Shown here: one piece after another, positions 56,085 to 64,000 of the stretch
Layout of the letters: every line of letters starts with the position of its first letter
Position numbering within the stretch: the stretch's first letter is position 1
Assembly (NCBI RefSeq): GCF_002270355.1
Contig: NZ_NJFZ01000005.1
Coordinates: 124,001-188,000, forward strand
Reading direction: 5' to 3'
Length of the DNA stretch: 64,000 nucleotides
DNA from: Flectobacillus sp. BAB-3569
Lineage (GTDB): Bacteria; Bacteroidota; Bacteroidia; Cytophagales; Spirosomataceae
Notes under the pieces: generated by a model
The model's input: only the letters and a program-made list of their open reading frames with translations
What the model was told of the DNA's origin: nothing
Database searches by the model: none
Translations under genes and position numbers: made by a program

Positions 56085-56137
56085 TTAGATACAAAAAAGA
56101 GGGCATCGCTAAGCAATACCCTCTTTTTTGTATCTAA
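56085..56137. terminator. Bidirectional terminator between mazG and the thioredoxin-like gene
   Basis: Perfect 19-bp arms (56085-56103, 56119-56137; core ACAAAAAAGAGGG) around a 15-nt loop. It lies 9 bp beyond the stop of the minus-strand gene to its right. Confidence 0.88.
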
Positions 56138-56146
56138 TTTCCTGTA

Positions 56147-56794
56147 TTAGAAGCTCTTCCATTTAATAGCACAACCAACAGCTTTGGTATTATTTACCAT
56201 CACTGGTCGTCCGCTCAACAGATTGTTGACAGCATCTTCTACAAATTTTTTGTTCACCGCGCTGGCGTCTTGTGAATTGTCGTCGATCGCCCCTATATAT
56301 TGAACCGTAAATCTATCTCCTTCTTTTTTGAGTACGAAGCACGAAGGTGTTCTGGTTGCCCCAAAAGCTTTGGCTACCTCTTGAGTTTCATCTTGCAAAT
56401 ACGGAAATGTAAAACCTTTACTTGGAGCTGTCAGGCGCATATTGGCAAATGAATCTTCTTCGTAAGCATTTGGGTCATTTGGATTAATAGCAATCACTGG
56501 GTATCCTTTTGATGCAAATTTGTTGTTCAAATCTACAACTCTTGAATCGTATGCCTTCGAAAATGGGCAGTGATTGCAAGTAAACACCACAATATATCCT
56601 TTTACATTGCGATTGTCGCTCAAGGATAACATGCGACCATCAATATTTTTCAGTTGAAAATCGCTAACGGTTTGCCCAATGTTATAACCAGATTGGGCAT
56701 TAATAGTGCCTATATTCGCCAACAGAGTAATGATAATGAACAAATATTTGGCGAAAAGGGCTTTTTTGATGATATGATGAATGACTGATTTCAT
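56147..56794 (-). CDS. Exported thioredoxin-fold (AhpC/TSA-like) protein
   Basis: 215 aa. A long N-region with a signal or anchor segment (about 17-33, YLFIIITLLANIGTINAQ) precedes an AhpC/TSA-type domain: IGQTVSDFQLKNIDGRMLSLSD, then the CxxC-like TCNHCPFSKAY and FPYLQDETQEVAKAFGATRTPSCFVL (cis-Pro). Relatives with xCNHCPf are annotated as thioredoxin family proteins. A redox role in the periplasm is likely; the partner is unknown. Confidence 0.85.
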   Translation of the reverse strand: MKSVIHHIIKKALFAKYLFIIITLLANIGTINAQSGYNIGQTVSDFQLKNIDGRMLSLSDNRNVKGYIVVFTCNHCPFSKAYDSRVVDLNNKFASKGYPVIAINPNDPNAYEEDSFANMRLTAPSKGFTFPYLQDETQEVAKAFGATRTPSCFVLKKEGDRFTVQYIGAIDDNSQDASAVNKKFVEDAVNNLLSGRPVMVNNTKAVGCAIKWKSF

Positions 56795-57207
56795 TTTAGA
56801 TAGTGTATTAAAGAGCGCACAAAATAGTACAAAATGCCAGACAAATAAATAATTACTACAAGATAATTACCAGAATTGAAAAATCTGACTGGTTGTGAAT
56901 GGATATGAGAAGTGCTACATGCGTGAAAAAGAGTAGGTAAATTGTGCCTTAATTACAATGCAAATACGTAATAATAAAAGACTTAGTTCATTTTTGATTG
57001 AGTATTTTACCTTTAAACGTGGGATTGTTTAAAATGGTACTATTCTTAAAAAAATATTTACTAAACGGTCTATTTTTGAATGAATGCTTAAGTAAAATAA
57101 CCTACAAAAGCCAAATACTTATGCCTAAGTATCTAAAGTTTTGATTGTTAGTTGATTATATTTCTAAAAAAGTCGTTATAAGATTTCGAAAATTCAAAAT
57201 CTCTTGT
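56795..57207. other. Intergenic region upstream of rplU
   Basis: About 410 bp, AT-rich, no supported gene or known repeat. Confidence 0.4.
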
Positions 57208-57215
57208 TAAATTTG
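57208..57215 (+). promoter_or_regulatory. rplU: rplU -7 box (TAAATTTG)
   Basis: Perfect TAnnTTTG match with TTCG 19 bp upstream as a weak -33. It leaves a leader of about 95 nt before rplU. Confidence 0.55.
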
Positions 57216-57229
57216 CATCCCTTTTAGGG

Positions 57230-57279
57230 GCAAATGGGATTTGTCAAACCCTCTAATTAGCTTCAGAAAATCCATTTGC
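57230..57279 (+). promoter_or_regulatory. rplU: Leader hairpin of rplU (candidate r-protein autoregulatory site)
   Basis: GCAAATGGGATTT (57230-57242) pairs with AAATCCATTTGC (57268-57279), leaving one bulged G, in the rplU leader. L21 operons in other phyla have leader structures that bind the protein; here this is only an inference from position and pairing. Confidence 0.4.
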
Positions 57280-57315
57280 TTGAATTATAGCTAGTTAGTT
57301 TAAAAATACAATACA

Positions 57316-57627
57316 ATGTACGCAATCGTAGAAATCGCTGGTCAGCAATTTAAAGTTGAGAAAGACCGTTACCTTTACACGCATCGTTTAGCGGGTGAGG
57401 AAGGCGCTGCACTAGTTTTCGACAAGGTTCTTCTTGTTGACAATGATGGAGATATTAAAGTAGGTGCTCCAATCGTTGAAGGTGCAACTGTATCAGGTAA
57501 AATTTTGGCTCACGTTCGTGGCGAAAAAGTTATCGTTTTCAAAAAGAAACGTCGTAAAGGCTATCAAAAACAAAACGGTCACCGTCAAGATTTGACTAAA
57601 GTTTTAATCGAAGGTATTACATTCTAA
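57316..57627 (+). CDS. rplU: 50S ribosomal protein bL21
   Basis: 103 aa. MYAIVEIAGQQFKVEKDRYLYTHRL and the C-terminal signature KKKRRKGYQKQNGHRQDLTKVLIEGI identify L21, which binds 23S rRNA. First gene of the rplU-rpmA pair (80-bp gap). Confidence 0.98.
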   Translation: MYAIVEIAGQQFKVEKDRYLYTHRLAGEEGAALVFDKVLLVDNDGDIKVGAPIVEGATVSGKILAHVRGEKVIVFKKKRRKGYQKQNGHRQDLTKVLIEGITF

Positions 57628-57707
57628 TTTAGTCTTAAGTTATTAGTTGAAAGACTTCTGGTTTAGGTCGTATTATTCATAACTTAACGTAAAAACATTA
57701 CAAAAAA

Positions 57708-57968
57708 ATGGCACACAAGAAAGGTGCGGGTAGTTCGAAGAACGGCCGTGAGTCACATAGCAAACGCTTAGGCGTTAAAATCTACGGTGGTCAACCTGCT
57801 ATTGCTGGTAATATCATCATCCGTCAGAGAGGTACTGCTCACAATCCTGGCAAAAACGTAGGTATCGGTAAAGACCATACTTTGTTTGCTTTGGTTAGTG
57901 GTACTGTACAATTCAAAAAAGGTTTCAAAGGTCGTTCTTTCGTAGAAGTTATTCCTGCTGAAGCTTAA
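57708..57968 (+). CDS. rpmA: 50S ribosomal protein bL27
   Basis: 86 aa. [28 protein letters not shown] and [29 protein letters not shown] are diagnostic. L27's N-terminus reaches the peptidyl transferase centre. There is no cleavable Firmicutes-type extension. Confidence 0.98.
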   Translation: MAHKKGAGSSKNGRESHSKRLGVKIYGGQPAIAGNIIIRQRGTAHNPGKNVGIGKDHTLFALVSGTVQFKKGFKGRSFVEVIPAEA

Positions 57969-57985
57969 TAACGATTTTACCCATA

Positions 57986-58018
57986 AAAAAGGATGCTTGT
58001 TTAACAAGCATCCTTTTT
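57986..58018. terminator. Bidirectional terminator after rpmA
   Basis: Perfect 15-bp stem AAAAAGGATGCTTGT / ACAAGCATCCTTTTT with a 3-nt loop, placed between convergent genes. Confidence 0.9.
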
Positions 58019-58021
58019 GCT

Positions 58022-58669
58022 TTATAATGCATATATCGCGTCGGACTCGATGAAGGTAGTTCTTTCTGGAAAACTTTCTTTCGATGCCTTTATCAACATC
58101 CTTACTATTTTGTCTACATGGACTCCTCTATATTTCTTCAATGGACCTATCATCAGTGGACTTAGTATACTATCTAATACAACGCCCAATTTCTCACCAA
58201 AACGAAACTCTCCTCGATTTCCTAAAATTAATGACGGTCGAACACAAACAAGCTTGGCGAATTCTAACGCACTAAGTTTTTGTTCTAATTCTCCTTTGGT
58301 TCTTAAATAATAACTTGAAGAATTGGCATCTGCCCCTATCGAGGATACAAGGATATAATTTTCGATTCCATTTGAGTGTGCTATCTGACCAACTTGGTAT
58401 GGATATTCGCAGTCAATCAAATATTGAGCTTTCTTACTGCCTGCTTTCTTGAGAGTTGTCCCCATCGCACAGAATAACACATCTCCTTTTACTTTGCTAG
58501 TATCTGGATGCTCAAAATCAAAAATGACTTGTTCTAGTTTAGGATTTGTAATAGAGAGAGGCTTGCGAACTAATAGGGTTACTTTTAAGAAGTAATCATC
58601 TTGAAGAAGCTGTTGAGTAAGCGTGCTACCGACTAAGCCAGTAGCACCAATGATAATAGCATGTTTCAT
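58022..58669 (-). CDS. NAD(P)-binding atypical SDR (TIP30-like)
   Basis: 215 aa from the ATG at 58669 (MKHAIIIGATGLVGSTLTQQLL), where the dinucleotide-binding GxTGxxG begins at once. An ATG 30 bp upstream would add ten residues and lies inside the previous gene. LFCAMGTTLKKAGSKKAQYLIDCEYPYQVGQIAHSNGIENYILVSSIGAD and the YxxxK-like YYLRTKGELE follow, as in HTATIP2/TIP30-type proteins. The substrate is unknown. Its ATG shares one base with the upstream gene's TAA (TAATG), so translation is coupled. Confidence 0.82.
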   Translation of the reverse strand: MKHAIIIGATGLVGSTLTQQLLQDDYFLKVTLLVRKPLSITNPKLEQVIFDFEHPDTSKVKGDVLFCAMGTTLKKAGSKKAQYLIDCEYPYQVGQIAHSNGIENYILVSSIGADANSSSYYLRTKGELEQKLSALEFAKLVCVRPSLILGNRGEFRFGEKLGVVLDSILSPLMIGPLKKYRGVHVDKIVRMLIKASKESFPERTTFIESDAIYAL

Positions 58670-59406
58670 TATCCTAGAATATTCCATTTGATGCCCCACT
58701 TAGCTAAGCGGTACAATACAGAAACACGAAGTACGCCGAGTCCATATTTAGAACTTCTCATAAAATTGATGGAAGAAGCCTCTTCAAAATATTTGGTTGG
58801 ACAGGTTACTTCTGCAATCTCAAATCCATGCCAAAAGATTTGAGCAATCATTTCGTTATCAAATACAAAGTCGTCGTCGCAACGTTCAAATGGTACTTTT
58901 TGAAGAACCTCTCTTGAGAACGCACGGTAGCCTGTATGATATTCAGAAAGCTTTTGACCTAACAAAACGTTTTGGAAAAACGTTAGAAATCTGTTAGCAA
59001 TGTATTTGTACATAGGCATGCCTCCTTTGAGTGCACCCATGCCTAAGATACGTGAACCAAATACTACTGGATATAACTCATTACCGATGATAGAAATCAT
59101 CGCAGTAAGCAACATTGGCGTATATTGATAGTCTGGGTGTAACATAATAACAATATCACCGCCCAACTCCAATGCTTTGTTGTAACAAGTTTTTTGATTA
59201 CCCCCGTAGCCTTTGTTTTTGTCATGGCGAATTACATATTTGATTCCCAGTGATTTAGCTACATCTACGGTATTGTCAGGGCTGTGGTCATCTACTAAAA
59301 TTACCTCATCGACAAGGTCGAAGGGTATTTCACGATATGTTCGTTCAAGTGTCAACGAAGCCTTATAGGCTGGCATTACAACGATAACTTTTTTGTTGTT
59401 ATACAT
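58669..59406 (-). CDS. Glycosyltransferase family 2 (DPM1-like)
   Basis: 245 aa, cytoplasmic GT-A fold. VIVVMPAYKASLTLERTYREIP, VDEVILVDDHSPDNT and GYGGNQKTCYNKALELGGDIVIMLHPDYQYTP (the DxD position is HPDYQY) are visible, as in dolichyl/polyprenyl-phosphate mannosyltransferase-like enzymes. There are no C-terminal membrane helices. It probably transfers a sugar to a polyprenyl carrier or surface glycan. Coupled to the SDR gene downstream. Confidence 0.88.
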   Translation of the reverse strand: MYNNKKVIVVMPAYKASLTLERTYREIPFDLVDEVILVDDHSPDNTVDVAKSLGIKYVIRHDKNKGYGGNQKTCYNKALELGGDIVIMLHPDYQYTPMLLTAMISIIGNELYPVVFGSRILGMGALKGGMPMYKYIANRFLTFFQNVLLGQKLSEYHTGYRAFSREVLQKVPFERCDDDFVFDNEMIAQIFWHGFEIAEVTCPTKYFEEASSINFMRSSKYGLGVLRVSVLYRLAKWGIKWNILG

Positions 59407-59828
59407 TTTTAATCAATTTTCTATGAATCAATAATTGAGTCAAATTTAAAGTAAAAATAGTCGCAAAAATACCTGAAAATCAATACAGTGAAAAGAAATG
59501 GAGCTATTAATATGCTCGAAGATTACAAGTGGTATACATTGGTATGACTAAAAGTTTGGCAATTTAAGATTTTACTAAATTTTAAACAAAATCAAGGCCA
59601 AACTTATATTTATCTCTCGCTTGTTGCCAATTCCTTTATCTTTGTGTTTTTTTGCCCTTTTACGAATGTTTAAAAGCTATCAGTATAACGAGTAAATATT
59701 TGTAACAACTTGTAGCTTAGATTATTGACAAAAATAGTACTTTGCAAAGTTTATCATTGCCTATCTTTTCCTGTTAATTATTCATTTGAATTTTCGGAGT
59801 CGTACGACTCTTTAAAAATATTTTGTAC
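59407..59828. other. Divergent gap between the GT2 gene and the large helicase gene
   Basis: About 420 bp, no supported gene. A -7 box TATCTTTG lies at 59637-59644 on the + strand and may start the helicase transcript, with a leader of about 180 nt. Confidence 0.4.
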
Positions 59829-62800
59829 GTGATAGATTATTCCTTACAAACCATACTCAAAGCTTACGCAAAACGCTTAACCAACCTAAGCGCCAAGAAT
59901 AAGTCTTTGCTATTATTGAATCTCCCCAATGAGCAATTTATAGACTTACACGAACTTGATTTTTTACATAATCAACCATCGTTTATGTTGATTGAGCAGC
60001 TTATAGCTCAAAAAAATGCTATTTCTCTGTGTGATACGCTCGACCCTCGAAATGTAAAAGTTAACGAGGTAAGCAAGAGACTGAAGAAGATTTCTCGTAC
60101 CGAAAAATTTATTGAAGAAGAGCGTGGAGCCAAAGACTTATATGTTGGGTATCCGATGGTAAAAGGGAAGCTGATGGACGGCACTGTAGTACGCTGTCCA
60201 TTATTATTTTTCCCAGTTACGCTTACGCAAAAAGCACAGCGTTTGTCGCTCAATTCGAGTACAGATACTGGTTCTGGGATTAAGTGGCACTTACAGCGCC
60301 GAGAAGAGCCTGTGACCTTTAACCGTAGTTTTTTGCTAGCCTATTCGCACTTCAATGAGATTAAAATTTTCGATAATTTTTTAGAATATACCTTTGAAGA
60401 TTTTTCGAAAACCTCGCTTGAGTTTCGAACACAACTCTATGAATTACTGAAGGTTTCGCCACTAAATGTCAATTTTAATCAAGAGCTTTTTACAAATCAA
60501 TTACAGTATTTTGAAAAAAGTACCAAGGCTGATTTAGAGCAAATGGAGAAAAACGGCGAACTAAAATTATATCCTCAGGCAGTGCTTGGAATATTTCCTC
60601 AAGCAGGATCGTTTTTAGTGCCAGATTATGATTTTTTGATAGAAGAATCTCAAAACAATATTACTGGATTATTCCGTGAAGGTGAGGCACAGTGGTTACA
60701 CCCTAGCTTAAGCATGATTCAGCCCACTAAAATCCGAGAAGAGAAGCTATTAACTCCGCTGGCGATAGATGCTTCACAGGAAGAAATTATTCGGGAAGTA
60801 AAGATTGGGAAATCGCTTGTGGTGCAAGGCCCTCCAGGCACAGGCAAGTCACAGTTGATATGCAACTTGGTCGCTGACTTTACTGCACGCGGCAAATCGG
60901 TTTTGGTTGTGTCGCAGAAACGTGCGGCGCTTGATGTGGTTTATGAACGTTTGCGCCAAATTGGGATGGAACAATTTGTGGGAAGTGTTCACGATTTTAA
61001 GAATGACAGAAAAGCGCTGTACAGTCAAATTTTGCACCAAGTAGAGCAAATAGACGCTTACAAAAAGCATAATTATAGTTTAGATGGTATCTTTTTGGAA
61101 CGTAGTTTTGACCAAGAATCTCGTCGGATCGACAAAATTGTAGAGGAGTTGGATTCTTTCAAAACGGCCTTGTTTGATACTTCCTTATGCGGTGTTTCGG
61201 TCAAAGAATTATATCTCACTAGCCAGCCGGATGCCCCCTATGTTGATTTAAGCAATTTTTATCAAGACTATCGTTTTGACCAGTTAGACGATTTTTTGAC
61301 TCGTTTTCAAAAATATTGTCAATATACTCGTCTATTTCGTCATGATTCGATTGGGAAGAATTTTTGGAATAAAAGAAAGCGATTCAATAGCCTGACTTTT
61401 TCGGATGTAAAACACTGGCAGGAGCTTTTTTCTAAGACTTTTAAAGCTACTCAAACGGTATTTCAAGAACTTGAAAGCTTATTAGAGTCAAAAATCCAAT
61501 ATGATGATTTGCAGAATCTTATTCAGGAAAGAGACGAACTGAAAAGTATTAGCGCTATTTTGACCTCAAATAGCTATTTTGATGCGCTAAAGTATCGAAA
61601 ACAACAAAAACACTCATTGCGAGCCTTAGAGTTTTCGCAGCTTTTTGAGCAAATCAAAGCAATTTTTGGCGTAGAAGGCATCGAAATCACGTTGGATTCT
61701 TCGGCATTAAAACCATTTTTACATAAGTTAATTGAGGCACTAGATGCCAAATCTAATGCGATTGGAGGAATGGTTTGGTCACTTTTCTCTAAACAAAAAA
61801 AGGATATACAAGACGTGGTCGTAGCCAATGGGCTCACGATGTCTGCCGATGATTTGAGACGCTTACAAATGCGTATTCAAAACCGTATTAAACTTGAGGA
61901 ATGGTGGACAGAGTTTGGGCATCTATTTTGGGTAAAATCTCAAGGTAATATTTCCTCAGAACGTCCTATCTGGCTAGGCAAGGGCTTTCGATGGTTTGAA
62001 CGCCATTTTGAGATGATGCACAAGGCGATTCAGACAGATATGGTTTGGCAAGAAACGCACTTAAGTTTGTTAGTTGATATTTCATCATTTGATTACGAAT
62101 CGGTAAAAAATCTTTTAGAAGATATACACGCATCGCTTGAAGGGTACGCGGAGATGCATGTCTATTCACAACCTTATCTGAGTGAATCTCAGTTAGAGAT
62201 GTTGGTGAACATCAAAGCGTCCGAAGCGAGCGATATCATCGCTTATCTTGATGAACACTTTGATTTGATGCTCGAAGCAGATGAAATCCATCGCTCCTTT
62301 TCTACCAGAGAAATGGATTTAATTAGCTTGCTAGAAAAAGAGGCTAATCTCGAAGATTCGCCTATCGAATTATTTACCAATAATTTAAAACTAGCTTGGA
62401 TTGAGGCGATAGAGCAGCGTTACCCCATTTTACGAGGTGCTAGCACACTCAAATTACAACAATTAGAAGAAGATTTACAAAAATCTATCGAACAAAAGCA
62501 GCAGCTCAGTAAGGAGATTTTGCAGCTCAAACTCCGTGAAAAAACGTACCAGTCGATAGAAGTTAACAGGCTTCAAAACGTTACAACCTATCGTGATTTG
62601 AAGCATCAGGTTTCGAAAAAACGTAAGATTTGGTCTATTCGAAAACTTATTGCAGAGCTTTCAGATGAAGTATTTAATCTGATTCCTTGCTGGTTAGCCT
62701 CACCAGAGACAGTTTCGGCAATTTTTCCTCTGACGACTCATAATTTGGCTATTTCGGAGAAAAATTCCACAGGATATCACCCTGTTATCTTTGATTTAGT

Positions 62801-63920
62801 CATTTTTGATGAAGCTTCCCAATGTTACGCTGAGCAAGGAATTCCTTCGATTTTTAGAGGAAAACAAACGGTAATTGCTGGGGATTCGAAACAACTGCAA
62901 CCCTCCGATTTATATCGTATCCGTTTTGATGATGAGGATGAAGATATTCCTGCTTTAGAAGTCGATTCATTCTTGGATTTAGGATGTCAATTTTTACCAC
63001 AAATGCAGTTGCGTGGGCATTATCGAAGTCGTTCGCTAGATTTGATAGATTTTTCAAATCAACATTTTTATCAGAACTCTCTTCAGCTTTTACCAAGATT
63101 TGAGGATATGAATGATAGTGACTCCTCAATTGAGTATATTCAAGTATCAGAAGGTATTTGGAATAATCATTGTAATGCCGTTGAAGCTGATGTTATTTTG
63201 ACCTTAGTAAAAGAATTACGGGCAAATACACCCGATAAATCCATTGGAATCGTAACTTTCAACTATCGTCAGCAAGTTTATATTCAAGATTTGCTAGAGC
63301 AGCATTTGCATGCTCAAGAGAAATTGACTAAAAATGGACAAGAGCCTATTTTTGTCAAGAACATAGAAAATGTTCAAGGCGACGAAAGAGATATTATTAT
63401 TTTCTCGGTAGGTTATGCGCCTGATGCTACAGGGCGTTTTACGATGAACTTTGGTGCCTTGAATATGTCTGGGGGAGAAAACCGCCTAAATGTTGCTGTA
63501 ACGCGTGCCAGAGAGCGTGTGTATGTCATTACCAGTATTGCTCCTGAGCAATTGAAAGTAGATGATGCCACGCATGAAGGACCTAAATTATTAAAACAGT
63601 ATTTGGAATATGCTCGTCGAGTTTCGGAGGGATTATATTCTCCTCAACCTCATATTTCAAAAAACTATTGGGCTGAATGGCTGTTGAAAGAACAATTAAG
63701 CAAGAAAGTAGTTTCGTTCGTAAAAGAACTTCCTTTTGCAGATTTGACCATTAAATCTGCGCAACAGTACCAAGGTGTTGTGCTTACCGACGATGATTTG
63801 TTCTATGATGCACGTTCTGTAAAAGAGTCTTTTGCTTATTTACCATTGGAATTACAGCGTAAAGGGTGGAGTTTTACCCGTTATTATAGCCGTCAGCTTT
63901 GGAAAAAGGTTATCCCTTGA
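59829..63920 (+). CDS. Large superfamily 1 (DNA2/NAM7-type) helicase, AAA domain protein
   Basis: 1363 aa from a GTG at 59829 (a TTG two codons upstream is the alternative; there is no ATG). The N-terminus YSLQTILKAYAKRLTNLSAKNKSLLLLNLP is the DUF4011-like region. Walker A is VVQGPPGTGKSQLICNL (about 337-352). A long helical insert follows to about residue 980, then Walker B DLVIFDEASQCYAEQGIPSIF, motif III AGDSKQLQPSD, LRGHYRSRS and the motif V/VI region NVQGDERDIIIFSVGYAPD and GGENRLNVAVTRARERVYVI. Such proteins unwind nucleic acid and appear both in core repair and in defence loci. No nuclease motif is obvious in the C-terminal 100 residues. Confidence 0.88.
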   Translation: MIDYSLQTILKAYAKRLTNLSAKNKSLLLLNLPNEQFIDLHELDFLHNQPSFMLIEQLIAQKNAISLCDTLDPRNVKVNEVSKRLKKISRTEKFIEEERGAKDLYVGYPMVKGKLMDGTVVRCPLLFFPVTLTQKAQRLSLNSSTDTGSGIKWHLQRREEPVTFNRSFLLAYSHFNEIKIFDNFLEYTFEDFSKTSLEFRTQLYELLKVSPLNVNFNQELFTNQLQYFEKSTKADLEQMEKNGELKLYPQAVLGIFPQAGSFLVPDYDFLIEESQNNITGLFREGEAQWLHPSLSMIQPTKIREEKLLTPLAIDASQEEIIREVKIGKSLVVQGPPGTGKSQLICNLVADFTARGKSVLVVSQKRAALDVVYERLRQIGMEQFVGSVHDFKNDRKALYSQILHQVEQIDAYKKHNYSLDGIFLERSFDQESRRIDKIVEELDSFKTALFDTSLCGVSVKELYLTSQPDAPYVDLSNFYQDYRFDQLDDFLTRFQKYCQYTRLFRHDSIGKNFWNKRKRFNSLTFSDVKHWQELFSKTFKATQTVFQELESLLESKIQYDDLQNLIQERDELKSISAILTSNSYFDALKYRKQQKHSLRALEFSQLFEQIKAIFGVEGIEITLDSSALKPFLHKLIEALDAKSNAIGGMVWSLFSKQKKDIQDVVVANGLTMSADDLRRLQMRIQNRIKLEEWWTEFGHLFWVKSQGNISSERPIWLGKGFRWFERHFEMMHKAIQTDMVWQETHLSLLVDISSFDYESVKNLLEDIHASLEGYAEMHVYSQPYLSESQLEMLVNIKASEASDIIAYLDEHFDLMLEADEIHRSFSTREMDLISLLEKEANLEDSPIELFTNNLKLAWIEAIEQRYPILRGASTLKLQQLEEDLQKSIEQKQQLSKEILQLKLREKTYQSIEVNRLQNVTTYRDLKHQVSKKRKIWSIRKLIAELSDEVFNLIPCWLASPETVSAIFPLTTHNLAISEKNSTGYHPVIFDLVIFDEASQCYAEQGIPSIFRGKQTVIAGDSKQLQPSDLYRIRFDDEDEDIPALEVDSFLDLGCQFLPQMQLRGHYRSRSLDLIDFSNQHFYQNSLQLLPRFEDMNDSDSSIEYIQVSEGIWNNHCNAVEADVILTLVKELRANTPDKSIGIVTFNYRQQVYIQDLLEQHLHAQEKLTKNGQEPIFVKNIENVQGDERDIIIFSVGYAPDATGRFTMNFGALNMSGGENRLNVAVTRARERVYVITSIAPEQLKVDDATHEGPKLLKQYLEYARRVSEGLYSPQPHISKNYWAEWLLKEQLSKKVVSFVKELPFADLTIKSAQQYQGVVLTDDDLFYDARSVKESFAYLPLELQRKGWSFTRYYSRQLWKKVIP

Positions 63921-63930
63921 TTTTAAGTAT

Positions 63931-63998
63931 GAAGGTTTTGATTCTCTCACATTGAATCTGTCTCATCGAGGCAGATTCAATATACAATTTTAACCTTC
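63931..63998. terminator. Hairpin after the helicase gene
   Basis: Inner stem ATTGAATCTG (63951-63960) / CAGATTCAAT (63972-63981) with an outer pair GAAGGTT/AACCTTC. The T-run is weak, so it may be a terminator or another palindromic repeat. Confidence 0.5.
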
Positions 63999-64000
63999 AA

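Overview
The window reads as chromosomal DNA of an aerobic, heterotrophic Bacteroidota bacterium, most likely a member of the Cytophagales. The evidence is AT-rich intergenic DNA, -7 boxes of the TAnnTTTG type in place of E. coli-like promoters, almost no Shine-Dalgarno sequences, many exported glycosidases, an ECF sigma/anti-sigma operon and bL21-bL27 as a pair. The genus cannot be fixed from sequence alone. I found no rRNA, tRNA or CRISPR array.

Layout. 1-11.6 kb: the end of an Rpn-like nuclease gene, then mostly minus-strand genes for exported hydrolases (GH65, GH30, P1 peptidase, NlpC/P60), kynureninase and glycyl-tRNA synthetase. 11.8-13.7 kb: a GT9 glycosyltransferase coupled to an N-carbamoylputrescine amidase-like gene. 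14.4-37.8 kb: a large cluster for growth on acetate and short-chain fatty acids. It holds fructose-bisphosphatase, PEP carboxykinase, isocitrate lyase, malate synthase, a RamB/ScfR-like regulator, an InsA-like DNA-binding protein, a porin, an MHS-family transporter, small membrane proteins, an SSF-domain histidine kinase with a receiver-only response regulator, a propionyl-CoA synthetase-like enzyme and acetyl-CoA synthetase. Together these cover uptake, activation to acyl-CoA, the glyoxylate shunt and gluconeogenesis. An identical 12-nt leader word, ATAACAAAACAA, lies 15-24 nt before the start codons of aceA, aceB, the porin gene and the prpE-like gene.

37.9-44.0 kb: an accessory island with a UDG-like protein, then a tightly packed AAA ATPase / TOPRIM protein / DUF262 protein operon, flanked by an intact IS4-family element. 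This resembles an anti-phage system and is the best candidate here for an undescribed one. A short non-autonomous relative of the IS lies at 44.8-45.0 kb.

44.2-64 kb: core and envelope genes. These are a DUF4136 lipoprotein, a cupin, an ECF sigma/anti-sigma/surface protein operon, recF, pdhA, an ArsC/Spx-like protein, uvrB, a GH29 fucosidase, mazG, a thioredoxin-like protein, rplU-rpmA, a GT2-SDR pair and a large superfamily 1 helicase.

Four genes (a small membrane peptide, the DUF262 gene, the DUF4097-like gene and recF) are each broken by a frameshift that one extra A/T in an A/T homopolymer would repair. Because recF is among them, assembly indels are a serious possibility. Intergenic regions carry several families of dispersed inverted-repeat elements.
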